Of a stretch of DNA of 64,000 bases, positions 1 to 7,152 are shown one piece after another. Each line of letters starts with the position of its first letter. The first letter of the stretch is position 1. This DNA comes from a delta proteobacterium NaphS2. GTDB lineage: Bacteria; Desulfobacterota; DSM-4660; Desulfatiglandales; Desulfatiglandaceae. The notes below the pieces were generated by a model. It was not told the DNA's origin. It saw only the letters and a program-made list of their open reading frames with translations, and did not search any database. A program made the position numbers and the translations under genes. The stretch is taken from positions 1-64,000 of the forward strand of contig ADZZ01000282.1 in NCBI GenBank assembly GCA_000179315.1, given 5' to 3'.

Positions 1-651
1 TTGCTTTCAAGATTACGTTCCAATACCGTACTGTACTCCATCCCCAAGATCGGTTCTTCCAAAAAGCCGGGAAGACCCAAAAAATATGGCAGCAGGTTGG
101 GTTCGTGCGCTGAAATGGCGGCGGCATTCATGGCGTACGCTTCAACCTATCACGTCTTCCTGTACGGAAAATACCGTGAAGTCAACGCATACTCCCAAAT
201 CGTTATGCTCAAAACACTCAAGTGCCCTGTCCGGGTTGTCTGGGTCTTTCGAAAAACACAGTGGATCGCAATCTTCTCCACGGACTTGAAGCTGTCGGTT
301 GAGCAAATTATCGAGTATTATGGGGCCAGGTGGAAAATCGAGTCGGGTTTCAAGGAGATCAAGCAAGACATTGGAAGCAGCAAAAGCCAAACCCGCAATG
401 CACAGGCAGTGATCAATCACATCAATTTTTCCATAATGGCCGCAACAATCATTTGGATCTATGGTTCACGGCTCGAAAACATTCCCGAACGCAGGCACAA
501 GGTCAAGGGTCGCAACAGTTTCGCCTTTTCCGACCTGAGACATATCATCGCTAAGTCCGCATTGAGCGATGATTTTCATGCCGTTTGCAACCAAGACAAC
601 AAACTGCCCCGAAAATCTTTCCTGGAGGCGTTGCTGCGCATGGTCGGCTGA
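1..651 (+). CDS. IS4-family transposase, C-terminal part (runs off window start)
   Basis: This is the C-terminal half of a DDE transposase. The visible part carries the IS4-family YREK signature (Y, two residues, R, three residues, E, six residues, K) around residues 108-122, in the stretch YGARWKIESGFKEIK. The frame is open at the first base, and alignment with the full copy shows that roughly 230 N-terminal residues lie outside the window. The apparent TTG start at base 1 is not a real start. Whether the gene is intact cannot be judged here. Confidence 0.9.
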   Translation: MLSRLRSNTVLYSIPKIGSSKKPGRPKKYGSRLGSCAEMAAAFMAYASTYHVFLYGKYREVNAYSQIVMLKTLKCPVRVVWVFRKTQWIAIFSTDLKLSVEQIIEYYGARWKIESGFKEIKQDIGSSKSQTRNAQAVINHINFSIMAATIIWIYGSRLENIPERRHKVKGRNSFAFSDLRHIIAKSALSDDFHAVCNQDNKLPRKSFLEALLRMVG

Positions 652-683
652 TCAAGCCGGGGGCATTTTCTGTGAAACTTCAG
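1..683 (+). mobile_element. IS4-family insertion sequence, right part only
   Basis: This is the 3' part of an insertion sequence cut by the window start. Its encoded protein is identical over 215 residues to the C-terminal half of the complete element at 57020-58528, which lies in the opposite orientation. The two copies agree up to the 12-base terminal repeat GTGAAACTTCAG at 672-683 and diverge directly after it, which fixes the element end at 683. The end lies only 31 bp before the cbiK start, so the original upstream region of cbiK has been displaced. Confidence 0.9.
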
Positions 684-714
684 TTATTATTATTCTCGAA
701 AGGAGATCGTTAGG

Positions 715-1704
715 ATGAAAAGAAAACTGATGGTTTTTGTTTTGGTTTGTTTGTTGGTTCTGTTGAATCTTTCGGTTGTCATGGCATCCCATGGCGATAA
801 TGAGAAGGGAGATCATAAAGCCGCCATTGTGCTGGCCAGTTTCGGTACCACCGTGCCGTCGGCAGTCAAGGCCATTACCAATATTCAAGACAAAGTAAAA
901 GCGGCGTTTCCCGGTGTCCCGGTGAAACTGACCTTTACTTCCAATATCATTCGATCCATCTGGAAGAAACGACAAGCCGAACCCGGGAAATGGCTGGATC
1001 AGGGAATCCCCAAAGAAGTGCTCTACGTCAAAAATATTATTGCGGTCATCGGTGATCTGAGGGAAGACGGCTATGACGACATCATTGTTCAACCCACCCA
1101 TATTTTTTTCATGGAGCAGTCCCACGATCTCTCTTCATACGTGAGCGCAATCCAGTCCATCAGGACCATGAAAAAGAAATGGATGCCCTTTCACAAAGTG
1201 GTCATGGGGCGGCCCGCCCTGGGAATGCCGGGGGATCGGTATGACTATCATGCGGATATGAAAAAGGCCCTCAAAACCCTTTCAGAAGACGTTGAGTTGG
1301 CCAGAAAGAACAAAGCCATGCTGGTGTACATGGGGCACGGGAATGAGCATTGGTCCGTGGGGATTTACGGCGAATCCGCCAAAATGATGCGGGAGCTTTA
1401 CCCGGATGTGGTCACCTATGTGGGGTGTGTTGAGGGATTCCCCGGGATTGAAGAGATTGCGCGCTATCTGAACCATTTTGATAGGGGAAAAATTGTCTTG
1501 AAACCGTTCATGATCGTGGCGGGCGATCATGCCACCAATGATATGGCCAGTGATGAGCCGGATTCCTGGAAGTCTATCCTGACAAAGCAGGGATTTGAAG
1601 TGATGCCGGTTCTTGAAGGGCTCGGTTCCAATGACCGTTTCGCGGAGATCTTTGTGGATCATATCCGGGATGCGGCCAAGGATAACGGTATTAAACTGAA
1701 ATAA
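715..1704 (+). CDS. cbiK: Exported sirohydrochlorin cobaltochelatase CbiK
   Basis: CbiK inserts Co2+ into sirohydrochlorin, the entry step of anaerobic cobalamin synthesis. The 329-residue protein starts with a clear signal peptide (about residues 1-24, ending VVMA), so it is probably periplasmic, like the exported CbiK described in Desulfovibrio. The two active-site segments are recognisable: MGHGNEHW (His208, Glu211, His212) and VAGDHATNDMASDE (Asp271, His272). In the family, one histidine from each segment binds the metal. The start is supported by AAAGGAG at 700-706. The gene is followed after 3 bp by a BtuC-like permease. A ferrochelatase-like or metal-handling role outside biosynthesis is possible given the location. 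Confidence 0.9.
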   Translation: MKRKLMVFVLVCLLVLLNLSVVMASHGDNEKGDHKAAIVLASFGTTVPSAVKAITNIQDKVKAAFPGVPVKLTFTSNIIRSIWKKRQAEPGKWLDQGIPKEVLYVKNIIAVIGDLREDGYDDIIVQPTHIFFMEQSHDLSSYVSAIQSIRTMKKKWMPFHKVVMGRPALGMPGDRYDYHADMKKALKTLSEDVELARKNKAMLVYMGHGNEHWSVGIYGESAKMMRELYPDVVTYVGCVEGFPGIEEIARYLNHFDRGKIVLKPFMIVAGDHATNDMASDEPDSWKSILTKQGFEVMPVLEGLGSNDRFAEIFVDHIRDAAKDNGIKLK

Positions 1705-1707
1705 TCT

Positions 1708-2814
1708 ATGACCAACCGACCCTCAGGCACAAAGACCGTAGACCCCGTTCGTGCGGGGATCCTCCAAAAGGAACGGCATGACCGGGGACGGTTTGTGGGG
1801 CTGCTTGTACTCCTTTTGCTGGGGTCGGTTGCATCCGTTTTTGGTGCCTGCCTTTTCGGCCGACTGGAGATCCCGCCGTGGGATGTTTTAAAGACATTCC
1901 TGGCTACATCAGGGATTGTGGAGGGATCCGAAATCGATGCCACCTGGAAAGCGGTGGTGATCCATATCCGCCTGAGCCGCATATGCCTTTCCCTTCTGGT
2001 AGGCGTGGCCCTGGCCGTGGCGGGAACCGTATTTCAGGGCATCTTGAGGAACCCGCTGGCCGATCCCTTTACCATCGGGGTTTCTACGGGTGCCGCCTTT
2101 GGCGCGTCCATGGCTTTGTTTTTGGGTTTGGGTTCGGGTCAGGTGCTGGGGTTCGGATTCATTCCTCTGGCTTCTTTGGGGGGGGCCGTGGCCGCGCTTT
2201 TTGCCGTTATTTCCCTGGGGCGAATCAACGGTCGACTCAGACGCGAAACCATGGTTCTGGCGGGGATTGTGGTGGCGACTTTTCTGTCGGCCTTGATTTC
2301 TCTGGTAAAGGCACTGGATGAAGAGTCGGTTTCCAGTATTGTATTTTGGGTTATGGGAAGTTTTCAGGGAAGGGGCTGGCGTCATGCGGCCTTGGCGCTT
2401 CCTTACGCGGTGGCGGGACTGGTGATGATCTGGATCAATTCCAGGGAGTTGGATATCCTGTCCATGGGAGACGTTCAGGCGAAACAGATGGGGGTCCATA
2501 CGGACCGGGTGCGGCTGCGCCTGATGATCGGGGCCAGCCTTCTGACGGCCGCCGCCGTCTCCGTGTCCGGGGTCATCGGCTTTGTGGGCCTGGTGGTGCC
2601 GCACCTCATACGCATGAGTATGGGGGCGGAACACAGACGTTTACTGGTACTTTCGGGACTTTTGGGGGGAATTGCCCTTCTCTGGTCCGATGTTCTGGCC
2701 CGCATTCTGCTTCCTGGCGGTGAAGAGTTGCCCGTGGGCGTGGTGACCGCTCTCATGGGCGGGCCGTTTTTTTGTTTTTTGCTGAAGCGGCGGGGCGCAA
2801 AGGTCCGCATATGA
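1708..2814 (+). CDS. FecCD/BtuC-family ABC transporter permease
   Basis: This 368-residue integral membrane protein belongs to the FecCD/BtuC family, which translocates cobalamin, haem or siderophores across the inner membrane. Many hydrophobic segments follow a charged N-terminus of about 30 residues. Family features include the segment RNPLADPFTIGVSTGAAFGA and the loop near VVPHLIRMSMGAEHR, which contacts the ATPase in this family. It overlaps the ATPase gene by ATGA and lies between cbiK and a periplasmic binding protein, so a corrinoid or cobalt-chelate substrate is likely. The substrate is inferred from context, since sequence alone does not separate cobalamin from siderophore importers. 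Confidence 0.85.
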   Translation: MTNRPSGTKTVDPVRAGILQKERHDRGRFVGLLVLLLLGSVASVFGACLFGRLEIPPWDVLKTFLATSGIVEGSEIDATWKAVVIHIRLSRICLSLLVGVALAVAGTVFQGILRNPLADPFTIGVSTGAAFGASMALFLGLGSGQVLGFGFIPLASLGGAVAALFAVISLGRINGRLRRETMVLAGIVVATFLSALISLVKALDEESVSSIVFWVMGSFQGRGWRHAALALPYAVAGLVMIWINSRELDILSMGDVQAKQMGVHTDRVRLRLMIGASLLTAAAVSVSGVIGFVGLVVPHLIRMSMGAEHRRLLVLSGLLGGIALLWSDVLARILLPGGEELPVGVVTALMGGPFFCFLLKRRGAKVRI

Positions 2815-3662
2815 TTCGTGTGGAAGCCCTATGCTGCGGCTACGACAAAAAGGATGTGCTCAAGAATCTCAGCTTTCATCTGAAAAGAGGAGAATTTGCC
2901 GGGGTATTGGGTCCCAACGGAAGTGGCAAATCCACACTTCTGTTTGCCCTATCAGGGGTGCTGCCCATTCGCTCGGGAAGCGTGCGCATAAACGGAAAGG
3001 AAATTTCCCGGATCAGCATGCGCGCCCGGGCAAGGCAGATGGCTTCGGTCCCCCAGAAACCGGAGATATCTTTCTCTTTTAAATGCCTTTCCATCGTCTT
3101 GATGGGGCGTTATCCGTTTCTGTCCGGATGGGGGGGATATTCGGCCCTGGACGTGGAAAAGGCCCTGGAGGCCATGGCCAGGACGGAAACGCTCCATCTG
3201 GCACAACGGATGATCACGGATGTGTCGGGCGGAGAGGCACAGGGTGTCCTGATTGCAAAGGCCCTGGCACAGGAAACCGACATTTTGCTCCTGGACGAGC
3301 CCACCTCCAGCCTGGATGTAGCACGAAAAATTCAAGTGTTCGACCTTTTGAAACAGAAAAATTCCGAAAATACGACCATTTTGTGCGCCTTGCATGACCT
3401 GAACCTGGCCGCCCTCTATTGTGATCGGCTGATCTTTGTCAAACATGGCAAGATTGTCTTGGACGGTTCCACAGAGGAGACTTTTAATGATGAAAACTTG
3501 TCGGAAATTTACGAGACGGATGTCCGGGTGTCGCGCCACCCGGTTACGGGAAGCCCTCAGGCCCATTTTGTCCCGGGTTTTAAGGCTGCTTCCAGTGTTC
3601 ATGGTCATGTCCTTGGTCGGAGGGAACCCGTCTCCGGCGGCAACAGTTCGGATTACGGATGA
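2811..3662 (+). CDS. BtuD/FepC-like ABC transporter ATPase
   Basis: This is the ATPase of the importer, 283 residues from the ATG that overlaps the permease stop codon. Walker A is GPNGSGKST (residues 34-42), the signature is VSGGEAQ (138-144) and Walker B is ILLLDEP (158-164). An upstream ATG at 2772 in the same frame lies inside the permease gene and is less likely. The last roughly 40 residues have no obvious family counterpart and are encoded where the binding-protein gene already runs in another frame (176-nt overlap). That tail may therefore be a by-product of the overlap. Confidence 0.87.
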   Translation: MIRVEALCCGYDKKDVLKNLSFHLKRGEFAGVLGPNGSGKSTLLFALSGVLPIRSGSVRINGKEISRISMRARARQMASVPQKPEISFSFKCLSIVLMGRYPFLSGWGGYSALDVEKALEAMARTETLHLAQRMITDVSGGEAQGVLIAKALAQETDILLLDEPTSSLDVARKIQVFDLLKQKNSENTTILCALHDLNLAALYCDRLIFVKHGKIVLDGSTEETFNDENLSEIYETDVRVSRHPVTGSPQAHFVPGFKAASSVHGHVLGRREPVSGGNSSDYG

Positions 3663-4500
3663 TTTCGGTCAGGAAATCACACTGAATCAACCGGCAAAAC
3701 GAATTATCGCTCTTTACGGGGCCTACAACGAAATCCTGGCCGCCATAGGTGTTGAAGATAGGCTTGTGGGACGAACCAAAACCGATGTGTTGCCTGCGTC
3801 CATCCGTAAAAAACCTTCTATCGGCACCCATATGAGGCCCAACGTTGAAATGGTCATGGGACTTAAGCCCGACTTGATCATCCAATCTTCAGGGCGAAAA
3901 GAGTCCATGATGGTGGTGCGGCAGCTTCAGCGGGAGGGTCTGAAAGTAGCCGTCTTTCATCCCACCGATTTTGAGTCCCTCTTTTCCGTGATCAGACGAT
4001 TGGGCGTACTGACGGGAAAATCACTGCAGGCGGAAGAACTGGTTGATTCCCTTCAATTGAGACTCCGGAATGTTGCGCACTGTCTTCATGGCATCCGCCA
4101 TCGCCCGAGGGTCTTTTTCGAGGTGCGCTATCCCAATCTGCTGGGGGCTGGCAGGGGATCCATTGTGAACGACATTATCCAAAAGGCGGGCGGCCTAAAC
4201 TGTATGGATAGTGACAAGAAACTGGTGCGTATCGGAATGGAAACCTTGATTGAGCAACACCCCGAAGTCTATATAATTCAGCGCGGTCCCATGAACAAGA
4301 ACCCCACGCACCCTTCGGAAAGGCCCCATTTTCGGATCCTGGAACCGGTAAAAACCGGCCGGATCATGTTTGTGGACGAGCAGGTCTATTCCAGGCCGGG
4401 TCCCAGGTCGGTGGAAGCAGTTGAGGCATTGGCCGTTTTCCTGCATCCGGACGCGTTTGTAGATAATTGTGGAAATGGGCCAATATCCGGTAAGAAATAG
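3487..4500 (+). CDS. BtuF-like periplasmic substrate-binding protein
   Basis: This is a class III periplasmic binding protein for a cobalamin- or siderophore-type ABC importer, 337 residues from the chosen start. ATG 3487 is preferred because GAGGAGA (3474-3480) lies just before it. The N-terminus is long and arginine-rich, followed by a hydrophobic stretch ending near NPSPAA, which would be a long signal peptide; a start at 3520 would give a shorter one. The mature part begins TVRITDDFGQEITLNQPAKRI, the typical opening of this family. The gene overlaps the 3' end of the ATPase gene by 176 nt in another frame, which is unusual. cbiL follows after 14 bp. Confidence 0.83.
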   Translation: MMKTCRKFTRRMSGCRATRLREALRPILSRVLRLLPVFMVMSLVGGNPSPAATVRITDDFGQEITLNQPAKRIIALYGAYNEILAAIGVEDRLVGRTKTDVLPASIRKKPSIGTHMRPNVEMVMGLKPDLIIQSSGRKESMMVVRQLQREGLKVAVFHPTDFESLFSVIRRLGVLTGKSLQAEELVDSLQLRLRNVAHCLHGIRHRPRVFFEVRYPNLLGAGRGSIVNDIIQKAGGLNCMDSDKKLVRIGMETLIEQHPEVYIIQRGPMNKNPTHPSERPHFRILEPVKTGRIMFVDEQVYSRPGPRSVEAVEALAVFLHPDAFVDNCGNGPISGKK

Positions 4501-4514
4501 GAGACTATCCAAAG

Positions 4515-5234
4515 ATGCAGAACGGAACGCTTTACGGTATCGGTGTGGGACCCGGGGATCCGGATCTCATTACGCTCAAGGCCGCCAAAATACTTCAGCA
4601 GGTGGAAACTGTTTTTGCTGCGGCATCCACCAAAAACAGTCATTCCATTGCCATGGAGATTCTGTCTCCACACATGAACTCCGACGTGCCGGTGGTGCGC
4701 CTGGGTTTTCCCATGACCCGAAGCAAAATTGAACTAGCCCACGCATGGGAAAACAACGCACATCAGGTCATGGAGTTCCTGAAACAGGGTAGAAAGGCGG
4801 CGTTTATTACCTTGGGTGACCCCATGCTTTACAGCACCTTCGGTTATATGTACCGTACCATCAGGAACAAGGCACCCGATATCCCCATTGAGATCGTTCC
4901 GGGAATCACATCGTATCAAGCGGGAGCGGCCGCTGCCGGAGAGATCCTGGCCGAGGCGGAGGAATCCGTTGCCGTGATTTCAGGGGCGCTGGGAGCTCAA
5001 AACCTCAAGCGTATCATCCACCAAACGGACAACGTGGTAATGCTCAAAGTATACCGGAATTACGGGAAAATCATGGATATGCTGGACGAGTTGGGGTTGA
5101 TGGAAAACGCAACACTCATTTCCCGATGTGGCCTGGAAGACCAGGAAATCATCCACGATTTGAGAAATCGTCCTGATGTGCCGCCGCCTTATCTGTCTCT
5201 CCTTCTGATCAGGAAAAATAACCGGAATGGTTGA
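4515..5234 (+). CDS. cbiL: Cobalt-factor II C20-methyltransferase (first copy)
   Basis: CbiL transfers a methyl group from S-adenosylmethionine to C-20 of cobalt-factor II. The 239-residue protein shows the tetrapyrrole-methylase pattern: GVGPGDPDLITLKA near the N-terminus, ITLGDPMLYSTFGY in the middle and VPGITSYQAGAAAAG after it. AGGAGA precedes the ATG by about 10 nt. A second full-length cbiL lies at 32413-33123 and shares the same motifs and length. This copy is linked to the BtuCDF-like importer rather than to the main cbi run. The two may be functionally redundant or differ in regulation. Confidence 0.9.
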   Translation: MQNGTLYGIGVGPGDPDLITLKAAKILQQVETVFAAASTKNSHSIAMEILSPHMNSDVPVVRLGFPMTRSKIELAHAWENNAHQVMEFLKQGRKAAFITLGDPMLYSTFGYMYRTIRNKAPDIPIEIVPGITSYQAGAAAAGEILAEAEESVAVISGALGAQNLKRIIHQTDNVVMLKVYRNYGKIMDMLDELGLMENATLISRCGLEDQEIIHDLRNRPDVPPPYLSLLLIRKNNRNG

Positions 5235-5307
5235 TGAGGGCTGTTTACAAATCAGTCCTCAGCATGGATATCGAAATGCATGAATATCCCACGAAGGTTT
5301 AACGGGC

Positions 5308-6360
5308 ATGAAGAAGAGAACGTCTCTATTGCTTCCCATGTTTATTTCGCTTCTGATTGCGTGCGCGATTGTCGCCTGGGTGGGAGGGACAATGGATGCC
5401 GCCAGAGTCTTCACGGATCCGTCACAACTCTGGAAACGGATCATCTGGCCTCTGATCCGGCTTTCCCTGTTGATATCCGTTGGACTCTTCGCGGGTCAGG
5501 TTATCGAAGGCATGGGGTGGACGAATCGGCTGAGTGTCATGGCCCGGCCCTTCATGCGCTGGGGGCATCTATCCCACGAAATGGGGGCCGTGTTCACTAC
5601 GGCTTTCTTTTCGGGAACGACCGCTCTATCCATGCTCATGGCGTTTTATCAGGAGGGCAAACTGAACCGTCGGGAAATCACCCTCGCCGTGTTGTTGAAC
5701 ACCTTCCCCTCCTTTTTTCTCCATTTCCCCACCACTTTTTTTGTCATATTTCCCCTTGTTGGAAAAGCGGGCGTCATTTACCTCTTGCTGACCTTTGGAG
5801 CGGCCCTGCTAAGGATGGGTGCAATCCTTTCGTGGACCCGTTTTACGCTTCCGGAATCGGAAGGATATGTTCGGGAAAAGAGTCAAAAAATCCATTCTTT
5901 TAAAAGATTGATTTCCGAGACGGGACGAAAATTCAAAAGGCGGATCACGCGTGTGCTTGTGATCGTCATACCGGTTTACGTGCTCATGGTTTTTATTTCG
6001 GATATGGGCTTTTTTCTTTTTCTCAGAAAATGGTTTGCATCAAGTTTCAGCAGCTTTTTTGTCCCGGTTGAAGCCATGTCCATGGTGATGCTGAGTCTGG
6101 TGGCGGAATTTACATCCGGATATGCAACCGCCGGCGCCATGTTGCACACCGGCACGCTGAACGTCTTTCAAACCGTTTTGGCCCTGCTGTTAGGGAACAT
6201 TGTTGCCGCACCGGTTCGGGCCATAAGACATCAATTGCCCTACTACATGGGAATTTTCAAGCCGGCACTGGGCGTTCGTCTCATGGTATTGACACAGGCG
6301 TTCAGAGTTTCAAGCCTGATGGTCATGGGCCTGATGTATTATCTTTTGATGCTAGAATGA
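5308..6360 (+). CDS. Gate/nucleoside-recognition-domain membrane protein
   Basis: This is a 350-residue polytopic membrane protein. It has a hydrophobic N-terminal segment (about residues 8-28) and several further membrane segments, including FFSGTTALSMLMAF and a long stretch near LLNTFPSFFLHFPTTFFVIF. The arrangement resembles the Gate (nucleoside recognition, SpmA/YjiH-like) superfamily, whose members are mostly uncharacterised transporters. It closes the first + strand group after cbiL and before the first B12 riboswitch, so a role in corrinoid or cobalt traffic is a reasonable guess. The family assignment comes from overall pattern and is moderate; the substrate is unknown. Confidence 0.6.
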   Translation: MKKRTSLLLPMFISLLIACAIVAWVGGTMDAARVFTDPSQLWKRIIWPLIRLSLLISVGLFAGQVIEGMGWTNRLSVMARPFMRWGHLSHEMGAVFTTAFFSGTTALSMLMAFYQEGKLNRREITLAVLLNTFPSFFLHFPTTFFVIFPLVGKAGVIYLLLTFGAALLRMGAILSWTRFTLPESEGYVREKSQKIHSFKRLISETGRKFKRRITRVLVIVIPVYVLMVFISDMGFFLFLRKWFASSFSSFFVPVEAMSMVMLSLVAEFTSGYATAGAMLHTGTLNVFQTVLALLLGNIVAAPVRAIRHQLPYYMGIFKPALGVRLMVLTQAFRVSSLMVMGLMYYLLMLE

Positions 6361-6449
6361 TGGTTATCGCCGGTTTTTATATCTCCGGGCCACATCGCAC
6401 AATGCCCGCGATCACTGAATGATGATCGGACTGCTGCTGATCTTTTTTC

Positions 6450-6479
6450 TTGACAGAAAGTAACGTTTCATGACTTAAT
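6450..6479 (+). promoter_or_regulatory. Candidate sigma-70-type promoter of module A
   Basis: TTGACA at 6450-6455 is followed after 18 nt by CTTAAT (4 of 6 matches to TATAAT). It lies just ahead of the first cobalamin riboswitch, where a promoter is expected. Confidence 0.5.
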
Positions 6480-6487
6480 TCGCGACG

Positions 6488-6682
6488 GAATATTCGGGTG
6501 CTCCTAAGGAGCTTAAAAGGGAACCTCGTGGGAATCGAGGACGGACCCGCCGCTGTAACCCTTGCTCTTCACCGCATTTGATGGGAAGAGAACTTTCTTG
6601 GCCTCTGTTTGCCACTGTCTTCATAACCGGGATGGGAAGGCCGCCAAGATGGATGGGAAGCCAGAAGACCTGCCCATGAATG
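6488..6682 (+). ncRNA. Cobalamin riboswitch (first)
   Basis: This is an AdoCbl-type riboswitch. It contains the conserved core tract gacggacccgccgctgtaa and, near the 3' end, the B12-box-like gccagaagacctgcc, separated by a variable region. The 5' part ggtgctcctaaggagctta and the gggaacctcg/cgagg stem match the same class. A terminator follows at 6748-6788, so binding of cobalamin should stop transcription of module A. The exact ends of the outer stem are approximate. Confidence 0.93.
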
Positions 6683-6747
6683 GAGATTTAATGCAGTGGA
6701 CCCTCGGGAATAGGGTTGAATCTGTGTTCATGGAGGATGAAAAACGG

Positions 6748-6788
6748 CATCCCCGGATCGATTAATTTCGGTCCGGGGATTTTTTTTG
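6748..6788 (+). terminator. Rho-independent terminator of the first riboswitch
   Basis: The stem is atccccggatc pairing with ggtccggggat around a short AT-rich loop, followed by eight T residues. It probably acts as the expression platform of the riboswitch just upstream. Confidence 0.85.
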
Positions 6789-7152
6789 TGAAATTTCTGA
6801 GATTAACTTCCGTCTTCACCAGCTGGAAAAAGCTCTTGAAAGGGCCGCCCTGAAGGCCCTGCGGCAGCTGGACCGGGAAACGGTTTCGATCATGAAAGGA
6901 GGTGGTTGATACAAAGAAAGTGTAAGAAAAAAAGGTAGTGGCAGGGTGGAAGACCCGCCAAAGTCAACACCACCCCGCCCGCCGGATTTGCATATGGAAC
7001 CCTAAATGGAGGCCCCGGTCCGCCTCGGGCGAACCTTATAGCCGGCTTTTTTATGCTATCAGGGTGCCTCCTCCGTGTAAACCGTCAATTTTGAAAAAAG
7101 GTGTTCGGACCACGGATGCCTCTCAGCGTTATTGGAAAACCAGGAGGAGAGA
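6789..7152 (+). other. Leader region between riboswitch terminator and TonB receptor
   Basis: This 364-bp stretch contains no convincing gene. A startless open frame at 6791-6910 encodes a charged helical peptide ending MKGGG; it may be a gene remnant. AAAGGAGGTG at 6896-6905 is a strong ribosome-binding-like tract with only very short frames after it. From 7018 to 7073 GGAGGC can pair with GCCTCC, enclosing GC-rich inner hairpins, so a structured RNA leader is possible. A strong Shine-Dalgarno (AGGAGG, 7142-7147) serves the next gene. Confidence 0.4.

Noticed and set aside
715-1704. Ferrochelatase HemH
   Set aside because: The motifs around His208 and His272 and the genes nearby match CbiK. 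HemH signatures are absent.
6791-6910. Short open frame ending MKGGG as a gene
   Set aside because: It has no start codon and follows directly on the terminator T-run. It is kept only as a note in the leader region.
6920-7080. A nickel-cobalt or molybdenum-cofactor riboswitch in the receptor leader
   Set aside because: GC-rich hairpins exist, but the conserved sequence elements of those classes could not be matched.
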